In this document: piece by piece, positions 17,480-26,407 of the stretch
Layout: the number at the start of each line of letters is the position of its first letter
Numbering within the stretch: the first letter of the stretch is position 1
Assembly: GCF_011492965.1 (NCBI RefSeq)
Contig: NZ_CP045121.1
Location: forward strand, 806,001 to 870,000
From: Rubrobacter marinus
GTDB lineage: Bacteria > Actinomycetota > Rubrobacteria > Rubrobacterales > Rubrobacteraceae
Length of the DNA stretch: 64,000 bases
Direction of reading: 5' to 3'
The notes under the pieces: generated by a model
What the model was told of the DNA's origin: nothing
Seen by the model: the letters and a program-made list of their open reading frames with translations, nothing else
The model's database searches: none
Program-made: the position numbers and the translations under genes

Positions 17480-18886
17480 GTGATCGGAAGGGGCGGGAGG
17501 GATCTGGGGGGGCTGCCGGGGACCCTGGCGGGCCTCGCGGGGGAGTTGAGGGAGGGGGCGGTCTCGCCCGTGGAGGCGACCGAGGCCGCGCTCGGGCTCA
17601 TCGAGGAGCGGGACGGGGAGCTGAACTCCTTTATCACCGTGACCCCCGAGCGGGCGATGGAGGTCGCGCGGAGGGCGGAGCGGGAGATCCGGGCGGGCCG
17701 CTACAGGGGACCCCTGCACGGCGTGCCGCTCGGGCTGAAGGACCTCATCCCCACGGCGGGGGTGCGCACCACGATGGGCTCGGCCTTCTTCGAGGGGCAC
17801 GTCCCGGGCTACGACGCCGCCGTCGTGGAGAAGCTCGAGGAGGCCGGGGCGGTCCTGGTGGGCAAGAACAACACCCACGAGTTCGCCTACGGCACGACCG
17901 GGGACCGCTCCCGCTTCGGGCCCGTGCGCAACCCTCACGACACCTCGAGGATCTCCGGTGGCTCCTCCTCGGGCTCGGGGGCCGCGGTGGCGGTGGGCCT
18001 CGTCTACGGCGCTCTGGGGACGGACACGGGTGGTTCGATCCGCATCCCCGCCGCCTTGTGCGGGGTGGTCGGGATGAAGCCGACCTTCGGGAGGGTGAGC
18101 AAGCGCGGCGTCTTCCCCCTCGCCTGGACCCTCGACCACGTCGGCCCCCTGACGCGGACCGTGAGGGACAACGCCCTCCTTCTCAGCGCCCTGGCCGGGC
18201 ACGACCCCGAAGACCCGTACTCCGTGCGCAGGGCCCCCGAGGACTTCGCCCGCGACCTCGGGCGCGGGGTCCGCGGGGGCGTGGTCGGCGTCCCCTCCGG
18301 CTTCTACTTCGATGGTCTCGACGGCGAGGTCGCGGAGAGGGTGGCGGAGGCGATCGGGGCGCTGCGCGGGCTCGGGGTACGGACGCGCCCCGTCGCGGTG
18401 CCGCTCCTCCGAGAGACCCTCGACGCCCAGCGGCTCGTCCTCGCCGCCGAGGCCTACGCCGTGCACGCGCAGCGCCTGCGGTCGGAGCCGGAGAGGTTCG
18501 ACGAGGAGGTCCGCGAGCGGGTCGCCGCCGGCGAGGCGCTGCTCGCCCACGAGTACGCCGTGGCGCAGCGCACGAAGCTCGCGTCGCTGCGGGTCTTCGA
18601 CCGGGCGCTGGAGGGGGTGGACGTCCTGCTCGCGCCGACGGTGCCGCTCCCGGCGACGGAGATCGGGCAGCGGGAGGTCCGCATCGCCGGGCGCGAGGAG
18701 CCCGTGCGGGCGTCGCTGAACCGCTTCACCGGGCCCACGAACCTCAACGGCCTGCCGAGCCTCTCCGTCCCCTGCGGGCGCACCGCCTCCGGCCTCCCCG
18801 TGGGCCTCCAGATGGTGGGCCGCCCCTTCGATGAGGCGACCCTCTACCGCTACGCCCACGCCCTCGAGCAGGCGGCCGGGGTGTAG
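17480..18886 (+). CDS. Amidase signature family hydrolase
   Basis: GTG 17480 follows AGGAGGGG closely. The 468-residue protein has the complete amidase-signature triad: Lys in LGLKDLIPTAG, Ser in ISGGSSSGSGAAVA, and nucleophilic Ser in GALGTDTGGSIRIP. NNTHEFAYG and VGMKPTFGRVS are also family hallmarks. Such enzymes hydrolyse carboxamides; GatA also belongs to this family, but no gatB or gatC is near and the C-terminus is not GatA-like, so a free-standing amidase is more likely. Natural substrate unknown. It is divergent from the MFS gene with 99 bases between. Confidence 0.88.
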   Translation: MIGRGGRDLGGLPGTLAGLAGELREGAVSPVEATEAALGLIEERDGELNSFITVTPERAMEVARRAEREIRAGRYRGPLHGVPLGLKDLIPTAGVRTTMGSAFFEGHVPGYDAAVVEKLEEAGAVLVGKNNTHEFAYGTTGDRSRFGPVRNPHDTSRISGGSSSGSGAAVAVGLVYGALGTDTGGSIRIPAALCGVVGMKPTFGRVSKRGVFPLAWTLDHVGPLTRTVRDNALLLSALAGHDPEDPYSVRRAPEDFARDLGRGVRGGVVGVPSGFYFDGLDGEVAERVAEAIGALRGLGVRTRPVAVPLLRETLDAQRLVLAAEAYAVHAQRLRSEPERFDEEVRERVAAGEALLAHEYAVAQRTKLASLRVFDRALEGVDVLLAPTVPLPATEIGQREVRIAGREEPVRASLNRFTGPTNLNGLPSLSVPCGRTASGLPVGLQMVGRPFDEATLYRYAHALEQAAGV

Positions 18887-19181
18887 GACAGCTAGGAGGA
18901 ACAACGCCCTCGCGCCGAGCGCGAGCGGACCTTCGGGCAGCGTATCGCTACCGAAAGCGTCTCCCGGTCGTGGCGCTTAGCGAGTACGCTGGTCGTTCGT
19001 CCCTGGAAGTCGCCGCAGAAGGAGGAGTCTTCGGCCGAGCCCGTTTTCCGGTGCGTGATGACGGCGCTGGCTGAGGGTGAGTTGCCGAAGGGCCCGGGGA
19101 TCACGAGCACGACCGACGGGCAGAACGGCAACCACGCAGGAATTCACGCCCGCGTCCGGCGGGGGACCGCATGGGGCGCGT
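18887..19181. other. Intergenic region without recognisable feature
   Basis: Open frames of up to 80 codons exist on both strands but none has a ribosome site plus plausible composition. I see no promoter or terminator that I trust. Confidence 0.4.
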
Positions 19182-20177
19182 CTAGGAGACCGCGTGCTTC
19201 CGGACCGGCGGCTCGGCGATGGAGGTCTGGAGGGTCGCCTTGCCGGAGCGCAGGCGCACCCAGAGCACGATGAGGAGGCTCCCGGCCACGGACGCCACGA
19301 TGTCCACGAGGCCGGCCTCCGGGCCGAAGGGGCCGCCGGTCAGGAAGGTCGGGCCGCCCTGGCTTATCTCGATAAAGCTGGCGCCTATGTCGTCCATGCC
19401 GCTCACCGGGAAGCCGAAGACGTTGCCCTGAAAGAAGTTCCAGGTGATGTGCAGGCCGATGGGGATGGCGAGCCTGCCGGTCAGGACGTAGCCGACGCCG
19501 AGGAGGAGGCCCGCGAAGGCGATGTTGATCGTGCTCACGAGCGAGCTGCCGGGGTTCGCCAGGTGGGCGAGGCCGAAGACGGAGGACGAGAGTACCCAGG
19601 CCAGCAGGATCGCCCCGCGAGGTCCGATGCCGGGGTAGTCGAGCCCCTCGGCCATGTTCTTGAGCTGGTAGCCGCGGGAGACCAGCTCCTCCCCGAACCC
19701 GACGCAGAGGAACAGGACGAGGGGCGCGAGGATCGCCAGGGGGAACGACGAGGTCCCCCCGCCCGTGGCGAACGTCCCGGTGATCCGAACCCAGCCTGCC
19801 GCCAGCTCCACGAGGAAGATGCTCGTCATCAGGACCGCGCCGAGGAGGAGCCCGAAACCGAGGTCGATCCACCATTCGCGGCTCAGCCCGAGCCCGAAGC
19901 CCGAGAAGGGACGCCGGTCCAGGAAGCGTCCCGCCAGCCACACGCTCACGAGCGCCGCCACCAGGCTCAGGAGGCCGCCCAGGACCAGGGCGAGGGGCGA
20001 GGAGCCGAGCCCTATCCCCCCGCCCGGCGGCTCCGACGATCCCCCGGAGGCCAGCGCGAGGACCGCGAGCGCCAGGACGCCGAAGGCCAGCTGCACGGCG
20101 AAGTACACGAAGACCTGGAAGAGCAGGCGCCAGGGCGCCCGCGGCCTGCGCTCGTGCTCGTTGACAAAAAACCCCAA
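19182..20177 (-). CDS. CPBP-family intramembrane (CAAX-like) protease
   Basis: The 331-residue membrane protein has about eight hydrophobic segments. The three glutamic-protease motifs are intact: GFGEELVSRGYQLKN (EExxxR), SSVFGLAHLAN (FxxxH) and GLHITWNFFQGNVFG (HxxxN). The family includes eukaryotic Rce1 and many bacterial proteins linked to bacteriocin immunity or prenyl-protein processing. The start is TTG 20177 with GAGGGA upstream. Nothing nearby suggests a substrate. Confidence 0.88.
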   Translation of the reverse strand: MGFFVNEHERRPRAPWRLLFQVFVYFAVQLAFGVLALAVLALASGGSSEPPGGGIGLGSSPLALVLGGLLSLVAALVSVWLAGRFLDRRPFSGFGLGLSREWWIDLGFGLLLGAVLMTSIFLVELAAGWVRITGTFATGGGTSSFPLAILAPLVLFLCVGFGEELVSRGYQLKNMAEGLDYPGIGPRGAILLAWVLSSSVFGLAHLANPGSSLVSTINIAFAGLLLGVGYVLTGRLAIPIGLHITWNFFQGNVFGFPVSGMDDIGASFIEISQGGPTFLTGGPFGPEAGLVDIVASVAGSLLIVLWVRLRSGKATLQTSIAEPPVRKHAVS

Positions 20178-20230
20178 GGCATCCCTCGTTTCGAAACGCT
20201 ACGGCGTCGGAGAGTTTATCCCGCCGCCCC

Positions 20231-20931
20231 TCAGTAGTCGCAGCGGGCGACGGACTCCCGGATCTTGCGGCGGGCCCCGGCGATGAGGGGCTTGCCGTGG
20301 GTCATGACCACCGTGTCGAAGTCCTCGCCGAGCAGCCTCTCCGCCGAGCGCCTCGCGGCCTTGGGGTCCGTGCAGAGCGCCTTGATGCCCCCGACCGTCG
20401 GTCGGCTGCTCGTCAGGGCGCCGAAGGCGTCGCCGGTGAAGAGCAGCCCGTCCTCGTCGCGCAGCAGCGAGGTGTGGTCGCTCGTGTGCCCCGGGGTCGA
20501 GACGACGCGGAAGCCCGCCACCGTCTCCCCCTCGCCCACCGTCCTGTCGACGGGGGAGGTCGGCAGCTCCTGGTTGCGGAAGAGGAAAGCGAAGAAGGGG
20601 TTGCTCGCCGGGTCCTTCGGGCGCCGGCCGGAGATCACCTCCGCCTCCCCCCGGAGGAGATCACCTCCGCCCCGGGCGCCCACCCCCTGACCCCGCGCAG
20701 GCCGCCGATATGGTCCGGATGGTGGTGGGTGAGGTAGATGCGCCTCAGGTCGCCGGGGGCTCCGCCCAGGGAGGCCAGCGCCTCTCGTATGCGGCCCGCG
20801 CTCGAGCCGACGCCGGCATCCACCAGCGTCCAGCCGTCGTCGCCCTCGATCAGCAGTACGGAAACGGCGTTCGACAGGCCTATCGCGTCCACCCGGTATG
20901 CGCCGGGCCCGATCCGCTCTGGTCTGGCCAC
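20231..20931 (-). CDS. Metallo-beta-lactamase-fold hydrolase, frame broken once
   Basis: GTG 20931 has AGGAGG four bases upstream. The first half (LSNAVSVLLIEGDDGWTLVD, YLTHHHPDHIGG) and the second half (VVSTPGHTSDHTSLL, LFTGDAFG, VMTHGKPL) lie in different frames. Adding one base to CCCCCC 20647-20652 joins them through GAEVISSG and EAEVISGRRPKDP. All zinc ligands (HxHxDH, His, Asp, His) are then present in about 233 residues. This is the glyoxalase II/lactonase-like subgroup; the substrate is unknown. A run of two GCGGAGGTGATCTCC copies flanks the break. Confidence 0.78.
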
Positions 20932-21215
20932 GTGGCCTCCTTTTTCGTCGGATAGACCGTAGGTGTACCACCCCGGGCTCCGGGGCGACCCGGGTACCGT
21001 CCGCGCCCCCTTCCTGGCGTACATAGCGGACCGTGCTCCTCACGGCCACCCGCGCCCTTCCGGCGCGTCGCCATCGTCACGGCGGTCGGCGGGGGGACGC
21101 TGCGCGACGTCCCGCTCGACCGCCGGGCGTCCTGGATCGACCGGCGCCCCGACACGGGCGTCGTGGGCCTGTTGTAAGCTACGCTTGGTCCAAAGGCGGC
21201 GCGGAAGGGGTGCGT

Positions 21216-22337
21216 ATGTCCAGGGTTATCGGTGTGCCCAGGGAGATCAAAGACCTCGAAGGCCGCGTCTCGGTGCAGCCCGACGGCGCGGCCGAGCTCG
21301 TCCACCACGGCCACGAGGTCCTCGTCGAGCGGGGCGCGGGCCGAAACGCCGGCTTCTCCGACGGGGAGTACGAGGGGGCGGGTGCCAGGATGACCGACGG
21401 ACCCGACGAGGTCTTCGAGAGGGCCGGCCTGATCGTGAAGGTCAAGGAGCCGGTGCCTTCGGAGTACGACCGCTTCCGCGAGGGGCAGGAGCTCTTCACC
21501 TACCTGCACCTCGCCGCCGACAAGGGGCTCACCGAGTTCCTCGTCGAGCGCAGGATCGACGCTATCGCCTACGAGACGGTCGAGATGCCCGACGGCTCGC
21601 TGCCGCTCCTGACCCCCATGAGCGAGGTCGCCGGCAGGATGGCTACACAGGCGGCGGCGCACTGCCTGGAGAGCCCGAGCGGCGGGGCGGGGCTGCTGCT
21701 CGGGGGCGTCCCCGGCACCCCGGCGGCGAAGGTCACGATCATCGGCGGGGGCATCGTTGGCACGGAGGCGGCGAAGATAGCGGTGGGGATGCGCGCGATC
21801 GTGCGCGTCCTGGACATCAACCCGAAAAGGCTGGCCTACCTCTCGGACATCTTCGAAGGCCGGGTGGACCTGGTGATCCCCAACAGGGCGAGGACGGCCT
21901 CCTACGTCGCAGAGTCCGACGTCGTCGTCGGCGCGGTGCTGGTCCACGGGGCGAAGGCCCCGAAGCTGGTGAGCCGCGAGATGGTCGCCTCGATGAGGGA
22001 CGGCTCCGTGGTCGTGGACGTGGCGATAGACCAGGGGGGTTGCATCGAGACGAGCAGGCCGACGACGCACTCGGAGCCTACGTACGTGGAGGAGGGGGTG
22101 GTGCACTACTGCGTGGCGAACATCCCCGGGGCGGTGGCGCGCACCTCGACGCTGGCCCTGACGAGCGTCACGCTGCCGTACCTCCTGAAGATCGCCGATC
22201 GGGGCGTGGAAGGAGCCGCGAGGAGCGACGAGGCGCTGGCGAAGGGCCTCAGCACGCTCCGGGGCAGCCTGGTCTCGGAGCCGGTCGCCGAGGCGCACGG
22301 GCTGCCGCACGAGGACTACCGCAAGGTCTTGGGTTAG
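21216..22337 (+). CDS. ald: Alanine dehydrogenase
   Basis: The 373-residue protein has the Ald signature throughout: VPREIKDLEGRVSVQP at the N-terminus, FTYLHLAADKGLTEFLV, the NAD fold VTIIGGGIVGTEAAKIAVGM, VDVAIDQGGCIETSRPTTHS and YCVANIPGAVARTST. It interconverts L-alanine and pyruvate plus ammonia with NAD. ATG 21216 follows GGAAGGGG. It opens a run of six same-strand genes; the next starts 18 bases on. Placed beside a pyruvate-type aminotransferase it would recycle alanine to pyruvate. A -10-like TAAGCT lies at 21175-21180. Confidence 0.95.
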   Translation: MSRVIGVPREIKDLEGRVSVQPDGAAELVHHGHEVLVERGAGRNAGFSDGEYEGAGARMTDGPDEVFERAGLIVKVKEPVPSEYDRFREGQELFTYLHLAADKGLTEFLVERRIDAIAYETVEMPDGSLPLLTPMSEVAGRMATQAAAHCLESPSGGAGLLLGGVPGTPAAKVTIIGGGIVGTEAAKIAVGMRAIVRVLDINPKRLAYLSDIFEGRVDLVIPNRARTASYVAESDVVVGAVLVHGAKAPKLVSREMVASMRDGSVVVDVAIDQGGCIETSRPTTHSEPTYVEEGVVHYCVANIPGAVARTSTLALTSVTLPYLLKIADRGVEGAARSDEALAKGLSTLRGSLVSEPVAEAHGLPHEDYRKVLG

Positions 22338-22355
22338 ACGAGAGATAGGAGAGCC

Positions 22356-23729
22356 GTGGATACGCAGAAGGGGACGAGCGCCGCCGAGGGTTGGGCGGAG
22401 AAGGATCGCAGGTACGTCTGGCACGCGATGAGCCGGGTCAACCCGGGGAGCGGGCAGGCCTCGCCGACGATGATGGTCGAGGAGGGATCGGGGGCCTGGA
22501 TCTCCGACGCCGAGGGAAACCGCTACCTCGACGGGATGAGCGGGCTGTGGTGCGTGAACGTCGGCTACGGCCGCGAGGAGCTCGCGAAGGCCGCCTACGA
22601 CCAGCTCGTAAAGCTCCCGTACTACCCCCTGACCATGAGCCACAGGCCCGCCGTCGAGCTCGCCGAAAAGCTCAACGAGTGGCTCGACGACGAGTACGTC
22701 ATCTACTACTCCAACTCCGGCTCCGAGGCGAACGAGGTGGCCTTCAAGGTCGCCCGCCAGTTCCACGACCAGAACGGCGAGCCGGGGCGCCACAAGTTCG
22801 TCTCCCGCTACCGCGCCTACCACGGCAACACCATGGGCTCCCTGGCCGCGACCGGACAGGCCCAGCGCAAGTTCCGCTACGAGCCGCTGGCGCCCGGCTT
22901 CCTGCACGTCCCGCCGCCTGACCGCTACCGCTGCGCGTACTGCTCCGACCGTCCCGCTTGCAACCTCGAGTGCGCGAGGGAGATAGAGCGCACGATCCAG
23001 TGGGAGCTCCCCGAGACCGTCGCGGGCGTGATCATGGAGCCGATGATTACCGGCGGCGGCATCCTCATTCCGCCCGACGGCTACGTCGAGGAGGTCGCCC
23101 GGATCTGCGAGAGGACCGGGGCGCTGCTCATCGTCGACGAGGTGATCTGCGGCTTCGGCAGGACGGGCAAGAAGTTCGGCCACCAGCACTACGGCATCAA
23201 GCCGGACATCGTCACCATGGCGAAGGGCATCACGAGCGCCTACCTGCCGCTCTCCGCGACCGCCGTGAAGCGCGACCTCTTCGAGAGGTTCATGGACGCC
23301 GAGGAGTACGCCCACTTCCGCCACGTCAACACCTTCGGCGGTAACCCGACCGCCTGCGCCGTCGCGATCCGGAACCTCCAGATCATGGAGGACGAGGATC
23401 TCCCCGAGCGCGCGGCGGCGATGGGGCAGAAGCTCATGGAAGGGCTCTCCGAGCTCCGGGACCATCCGAACGTCGGCCAGCTCCGGGGCAAGGGCCTCCT
23501 CGCCGGCATCGAGCTCGTCGAGGACAAGGAGACGAAGGCCCCGGCCGCGGCCGACAAGGTGGCGAAGGTAATCTCCGGGTGCAAGGAACGGGGCTTGATC
23601 GTCGGCAAGAACGGCGACACCGTCGCCGGGTTCAACAACGTCGTGACCCTCGCGCCGCCGCTGGTCGTCACCGACGAGGACCTCGAGTTTATCGTCCAGA
23701 CGATCAGGGAGAGCGTGAACGGCCTGTAA
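22356..23729 (+). CDS. Class III aminotransferase, omega-amino acid or polyamine:pyruvate type
   Basis: The 457-residue PLP enzyme has DGMSGLWCVNVGYGREEL, YSNSGSEANEVAFKVARQFH, SRYRAYHGNTMGSLAATGQ, DEVICGFGRTGKKFGHQHYG and the PLP lysine in MAKGITSAYLPLSA. These match taurine-, beta-alanine- and putrescine:pyruvate aminotransferases. GTG 22356 begins right after AGATAGGAGAGCC. Because alanine dehydrogenase precedes it, pyruvate is the likely acceptor. With agmatinase, an aldehyde dehydrogenase and GABA aminotransferase downstream, putrescine:pyruvate aminotransferase (SpuC-like) is the best guess; taurine:pyruvate is the main alternative. Confidence 0.85.
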   Translation: MDTQKGTSAAEGWAEKDRRYVWHAMSRVNPGSGQASPTMMVEEGSGAWISDAEGNRYLDGMSGLWCVNVGYGREELAKAAYDQLVKLPYYPLTMSHRPAVELAEKLNEWLDDEYVIYYSNSGSEANEVAFKVARQFHDQNGEPGRHKFVSRYRAYHGNTMGSLAATGQAQRKFRYEPLAPGFLHVPPPDRYRCAYCSDRPACNLECAREIERTIQWELPETVAGVIMEPMITGGGILIPPDGYVEEVARICERTGALLIVDEVICGFGRTGKKFGHQHYGIKPDIVTMAKGITSAYLPLSATAVKRDLFERFMDAEEYAHFRHVNTFGGNPTACAVAIRNLQIMEDEDLPERAAAMGQKLMEGLSELRDHPNVGQLRGKGLLAGIELVEDKETKAPAAADKVAKVISGCKERGLIVGKNGDTVAGFNNVVTLAPPLVVTDEDLEFIVQTIRESVNGL

Positions 23730-23771
23730 GGAGCGACGGGGAGCCTCCCGGCGGAGGGGGAAGGAGCGGGC

Positions 23772-25181
23772 ATGGCGGTAGACGAGGCGCGGCGGGGCGA
23801 GGAGGCCCGGTTACAGCCGGGGCTGAAGCAGCGGCACATGACCATGATCTCGCTCGGCGGGGTCATCGGGGCGGGGCTCTTCGTCGGGAGCGGGGCGATC
23901 CTGAACGCGGCCGGGCCGGCGGCGGTCCTGACATACGCCCTGACCGGGCTCCTCGTGGTCCTGATCATGCGGATGCTCGGGGAGATGGCCGTCGCGCGGC
24001 CCTCCGTCGGGTCGTTCTCGGACTACGCCCGGATCTCCTTGGGCAACTGGGCCGGCTTCACCATCGGGTGGCTGTACTGGTACTTCTGGGTGATCGTGGT
24101 CGGGGTCGAGGCGGTGGCGGGGGCCGGGATCATCGCGCAGTACCTGCCGGGGGTGCCGCTGTGGGCGATCGCGCTCGGCGTCATCGTGCTGCTCACCCTG
24201 ACCAACCTCTACTCCGTGGGCTCCTTCGGGGAGTTCGAGTTCTGGTTCGCCTCCATAAAGGTCGTCGCCATCATCGTCTTCATCTTCCTCGGCGGCCTGT
24301 ACGTCTTCGGGCTGTGGCCCTCCGAGACGCCCGGCCTCTCGAACCTCTACGCCAACGGCGGGTTCGCGCCCGCCGGGGGGCTGGCGGTCTTCTCCGGCAT
24401 CACCACCGTGATCTTTGCCTTCGTCGGGGCGGAGATCGTGACGATCGCGGCGGCCGAGTCGGCCGAGCCGGAGCGGGGCGTGGCCCGGGCGGTGAACGCG
24501 GTCGTCTACCGCGTCCTGCTCTTCTACGTGCTCTCGGTCTTTCTCGTCGCGGCGATCGTGCCTTGGAACAGCTCCTTCACCTCCGGCAACGTCGAGAGCC
24601 CGTTCGCGGTCGCGCTCGAGACGATGGGCATCCCCGGGGCCGCGACGGTGATGAACTTCGTGATCCTGACCGCGCTCCTGAGCGTCCTGAACTCGAGCCT
24701 CTACACCTCCAGCCGGATGCTCTTCGCCCTCACCCGCCACGGCGACGCCCCGCGCTTCTTCACCAACACCACGGCGCGCGGCGTCCCGATGTGGGCGATC
24801 CTCGCGGGCACGATCATCGGCTACGTCTCCGTCCTCGCCGCGTACTTTTTCCCGGCGCAGGTCTTCACGTTCCTGCTGAACTCCTCGGGGGCGGTCGCGC
24901 TCTTCGTCTACCTCCTGATCGCCGTCTCCGAGCTCAGGATGCGCCGCCGCCTCGAGCGCGAGGACCCGGAGCGCCTGCAGCTCAAGATGTGGCTCTACCC
25001 GTGGCTGACGTACCTCTCGATCGCCGCCATCCTGGCGGTCCTCGTCTCGATGGCCTTTACCGAAGACGGGCGGCCCCAGCTTCTCGCGACCATCGTAAGC
25101 GTCGTCCTCTTCCTCGGCGCCTACGGGCTGCGCAGCCGCTACGGCCGCGTCAGGAGCCGGAGCGCCGAGCCCGCGAGGTAG
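23772..25181 (+). CDS. Amino acid permease, GABA/AAT family
   Basis: The 469-residue protein has twelve predicted helices. HMTMISLGGVIGAGLFVGSG at residues 20-40 is the APC-superfamily helix 1 motif of GabP/AnsP/ProY-type transporters, and GEMAVARPSVGSFSDYA follows. ATG 23772 has GGAGGGGGAAGGAG upstream. It lies between an aminotransferase and agmatinase, so it probably imports the pathway substrate, for example GABA or another amino compound. Specificity is not readable from sequence. Confidence 0.88.
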   Translation: MAVDEARRGEEARLQPGLKQRHMTMISLGGVIGAGLFVGSGAILNAAGPAAVLTYALTGLLVVLIMRMLGEMAVARPSVGSFSDYARISLGNWAGFTIGWLYWYFWVIVVGVEAVAGAGIIAQYLPGVPLWAIALGVIVLLTLTNLYSVGSFGEFEFWFASIKVVAIIVFIFLGGLYVFGLWPSETPGLSNLYANGGFAPAGGLAVFSGITTVIFAFVGAEIVTIAAAESAEPERGVARAVNAVVYRVLLFYVLSVFLVAAIVPWNSSFTSGNVESPFAVALETMGIPGAATVMNFVILTALLSVLNSSLYTSSRMLFALTRHGDAPRFFTNTTARGVPMWAILAGTIIGYVSVLAAYFFPAQVFTFLLNSSGAVALFVYLLIAVSELRMRRRLEREDPERLQLKMWLYPWLTYLSIAAILAVLVSMAFTEDGRPQLLATIVSVVLFLGAYGLRSRYGRVRSRSAEPAR

Positions 25182-25254
25182 GAGGGGAGGAAACCCGTAC
25201 ACTGACCGGCGCAGACGCCGCCGGCCCTCCGGCTGCCCCGAGAGAGGAGAATGA

Positions 25255-26208
25255 TTGACCAGGTACGAACCCGCCGACTCCTTCGAGACCCCGCGCTTCA
25301 GCGGCGTGCGCACCTTCATGCGCCTCCCGAACAACGGGGACCTCGCCAACGCCGACGCCGCGATCGTCGGCGCGCCGTTCGATACCGGCGCGAGCTTCCG
25401 GGTGGGGGCCCGCTTCGGCCCCGAGGGCATCCGGAGCCTCTCGCACCTCCTCCGGCCCTACAACCCCTCGCAGGGGCTCCAGATCTTCGAGCACCTCTCC
25501 GTCATCGACTACGGCGACGTCCCCGTGGTCCCGGGCTTTATCGAGGAGAGCTACGGGAGCATCGAGGCCGGGCTCGCCCCGATCCACGAGGCGGGCGTCG
25601 TGCCCGTGGTGCTGGGCGGCGACCACTCCATCGCCCTCCCGGAGCTCCGCGCCGCCGCGGCGGTCCACGGCCCCGTGGCGCTCGTGCAGTTCGACTCCCA
25701 CGCCGACACCTGGGACGCCTACTTCGGCAAAAAGTACAACCACGGCACCGTCTTCCGCCGCGCCGTCGAGGAGGGCCTCCTCGACCCCGCGCGCTCCATC
25801 CAGGTCGGGATGCGCGGCTCGCTCTACGAGCCCGGCGACCTCGAAGCCTCCCGCGACCTCGGCTTCGACCTCGTCACCACCGACGGGGTACGAGAGCTCG
25901 GGGTACCAGAGACGGTCTCCCGCATAAGGGAGCGCGCCGGGGACGGGCCGGTCTACGTCTCGTTCGACGTGGACTTCGTCGACCCGGCCTACGCCCCCGG
26001 CACCGGGACGCCCGAGGTCGGCGGCTTCACGAGCCGGGAGGCGCAGGTGTTCTTGCGCGAGCTCTCGGGCGTGGACCTCGTCGGGGGCGACGTCGTCGAG
26101 GTCTACCCCACGTACGACGGGCCGGGAGGGGTGACCTCGCTGCTGGCCGCCAACGTCGCCTACGAGATGCTGTCGCTCGTCGCGGTGAGGAAGAGGGACG
26201 CCCGGTAG
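25255..26208 (+). CDS. speB: Agmatinase / ureohydrolase
   Basis: TTG 25255 is the start of homology and has AGAGAGGAGA upstream; the ATG four bases earlier is in another frame. The 317-residue protein has every ureohydrolase metal motif: VLGGDHSIALPELR, VQFDSHADTWD and SFDVDFVDPAYAPGTGTPE (two Mn-binding Asp). TGASFRVGARFGPEGIR is typical of agmatinase rather than arginase. It hydrolyses agmatine to putrescine and urea. Context with an aminotransferase and GABA genes supports polyamine catabolism. Related guanidino substrates remain possible. Confidence 0.87.
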   Translation: MTRYEPADSFETPRFSGVRTFMRLPNNGDLANADAAIVGAPFDTGASFRVGARFGPEGIRSLSHLLRPYNPSQGLQIFEHLSVIDYGDVPVVPGFIEESYGSIEAGLAPIHEAGVVPVVLGGDHSIALPELRAAAAVHGPVALVQFDSHADTWDAYFGKKYNHGTVFRRAVEEGLLDPARSIQVGMRGSLYEPGDLEASRDLGFDLVTTDGVRELGVPETVSRIRERAGDGPVYVSFDVDFVDPAYAPGTGTPEVGGFTSREAQVFLRELSGVDLVGGDVVEVYPTYDGPGGVTSLLAANVAYEMLSLVAVRKRDAR

Positions 26209-26363
26209 CGCGCTCGACCACGCCGCGGTCGCCGTCGCGGTGGGGCGCTGGTGTTCGTCTACGGGCTCCTGGCGAACGCCCCGGTCGCGGGGGGACGCTG
26301 ACGAGTGCCGTCGTCTTCGTCGTGGTGAGCCCGCTGACGTGTCCTTCGGAGGCCGGGGCGGCG

Positions 26364-26369
26364 TACAAT
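26364..26369 (+). promoter_or_regulatory. Possible internal -10 before aldehyde dehydrogenase
   Basis: TACAAT lies 38 bases before the start codon in the 199-base gap, the only large gap in the six-gene run. No good -35 is seen. Confidence 0.3.
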
Positions 26370-26407
26370 CCCCAGAGAAGCTTGGGGATCGAGGGTTTGG
26401 AGGAGAG

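Noticed and set aside
16082..18904. 940-codon leftward frame
   Set aside because: The part beyond 17,380 is antisense to the well-supported amidase gene; the MFS protein starts at 17,380.
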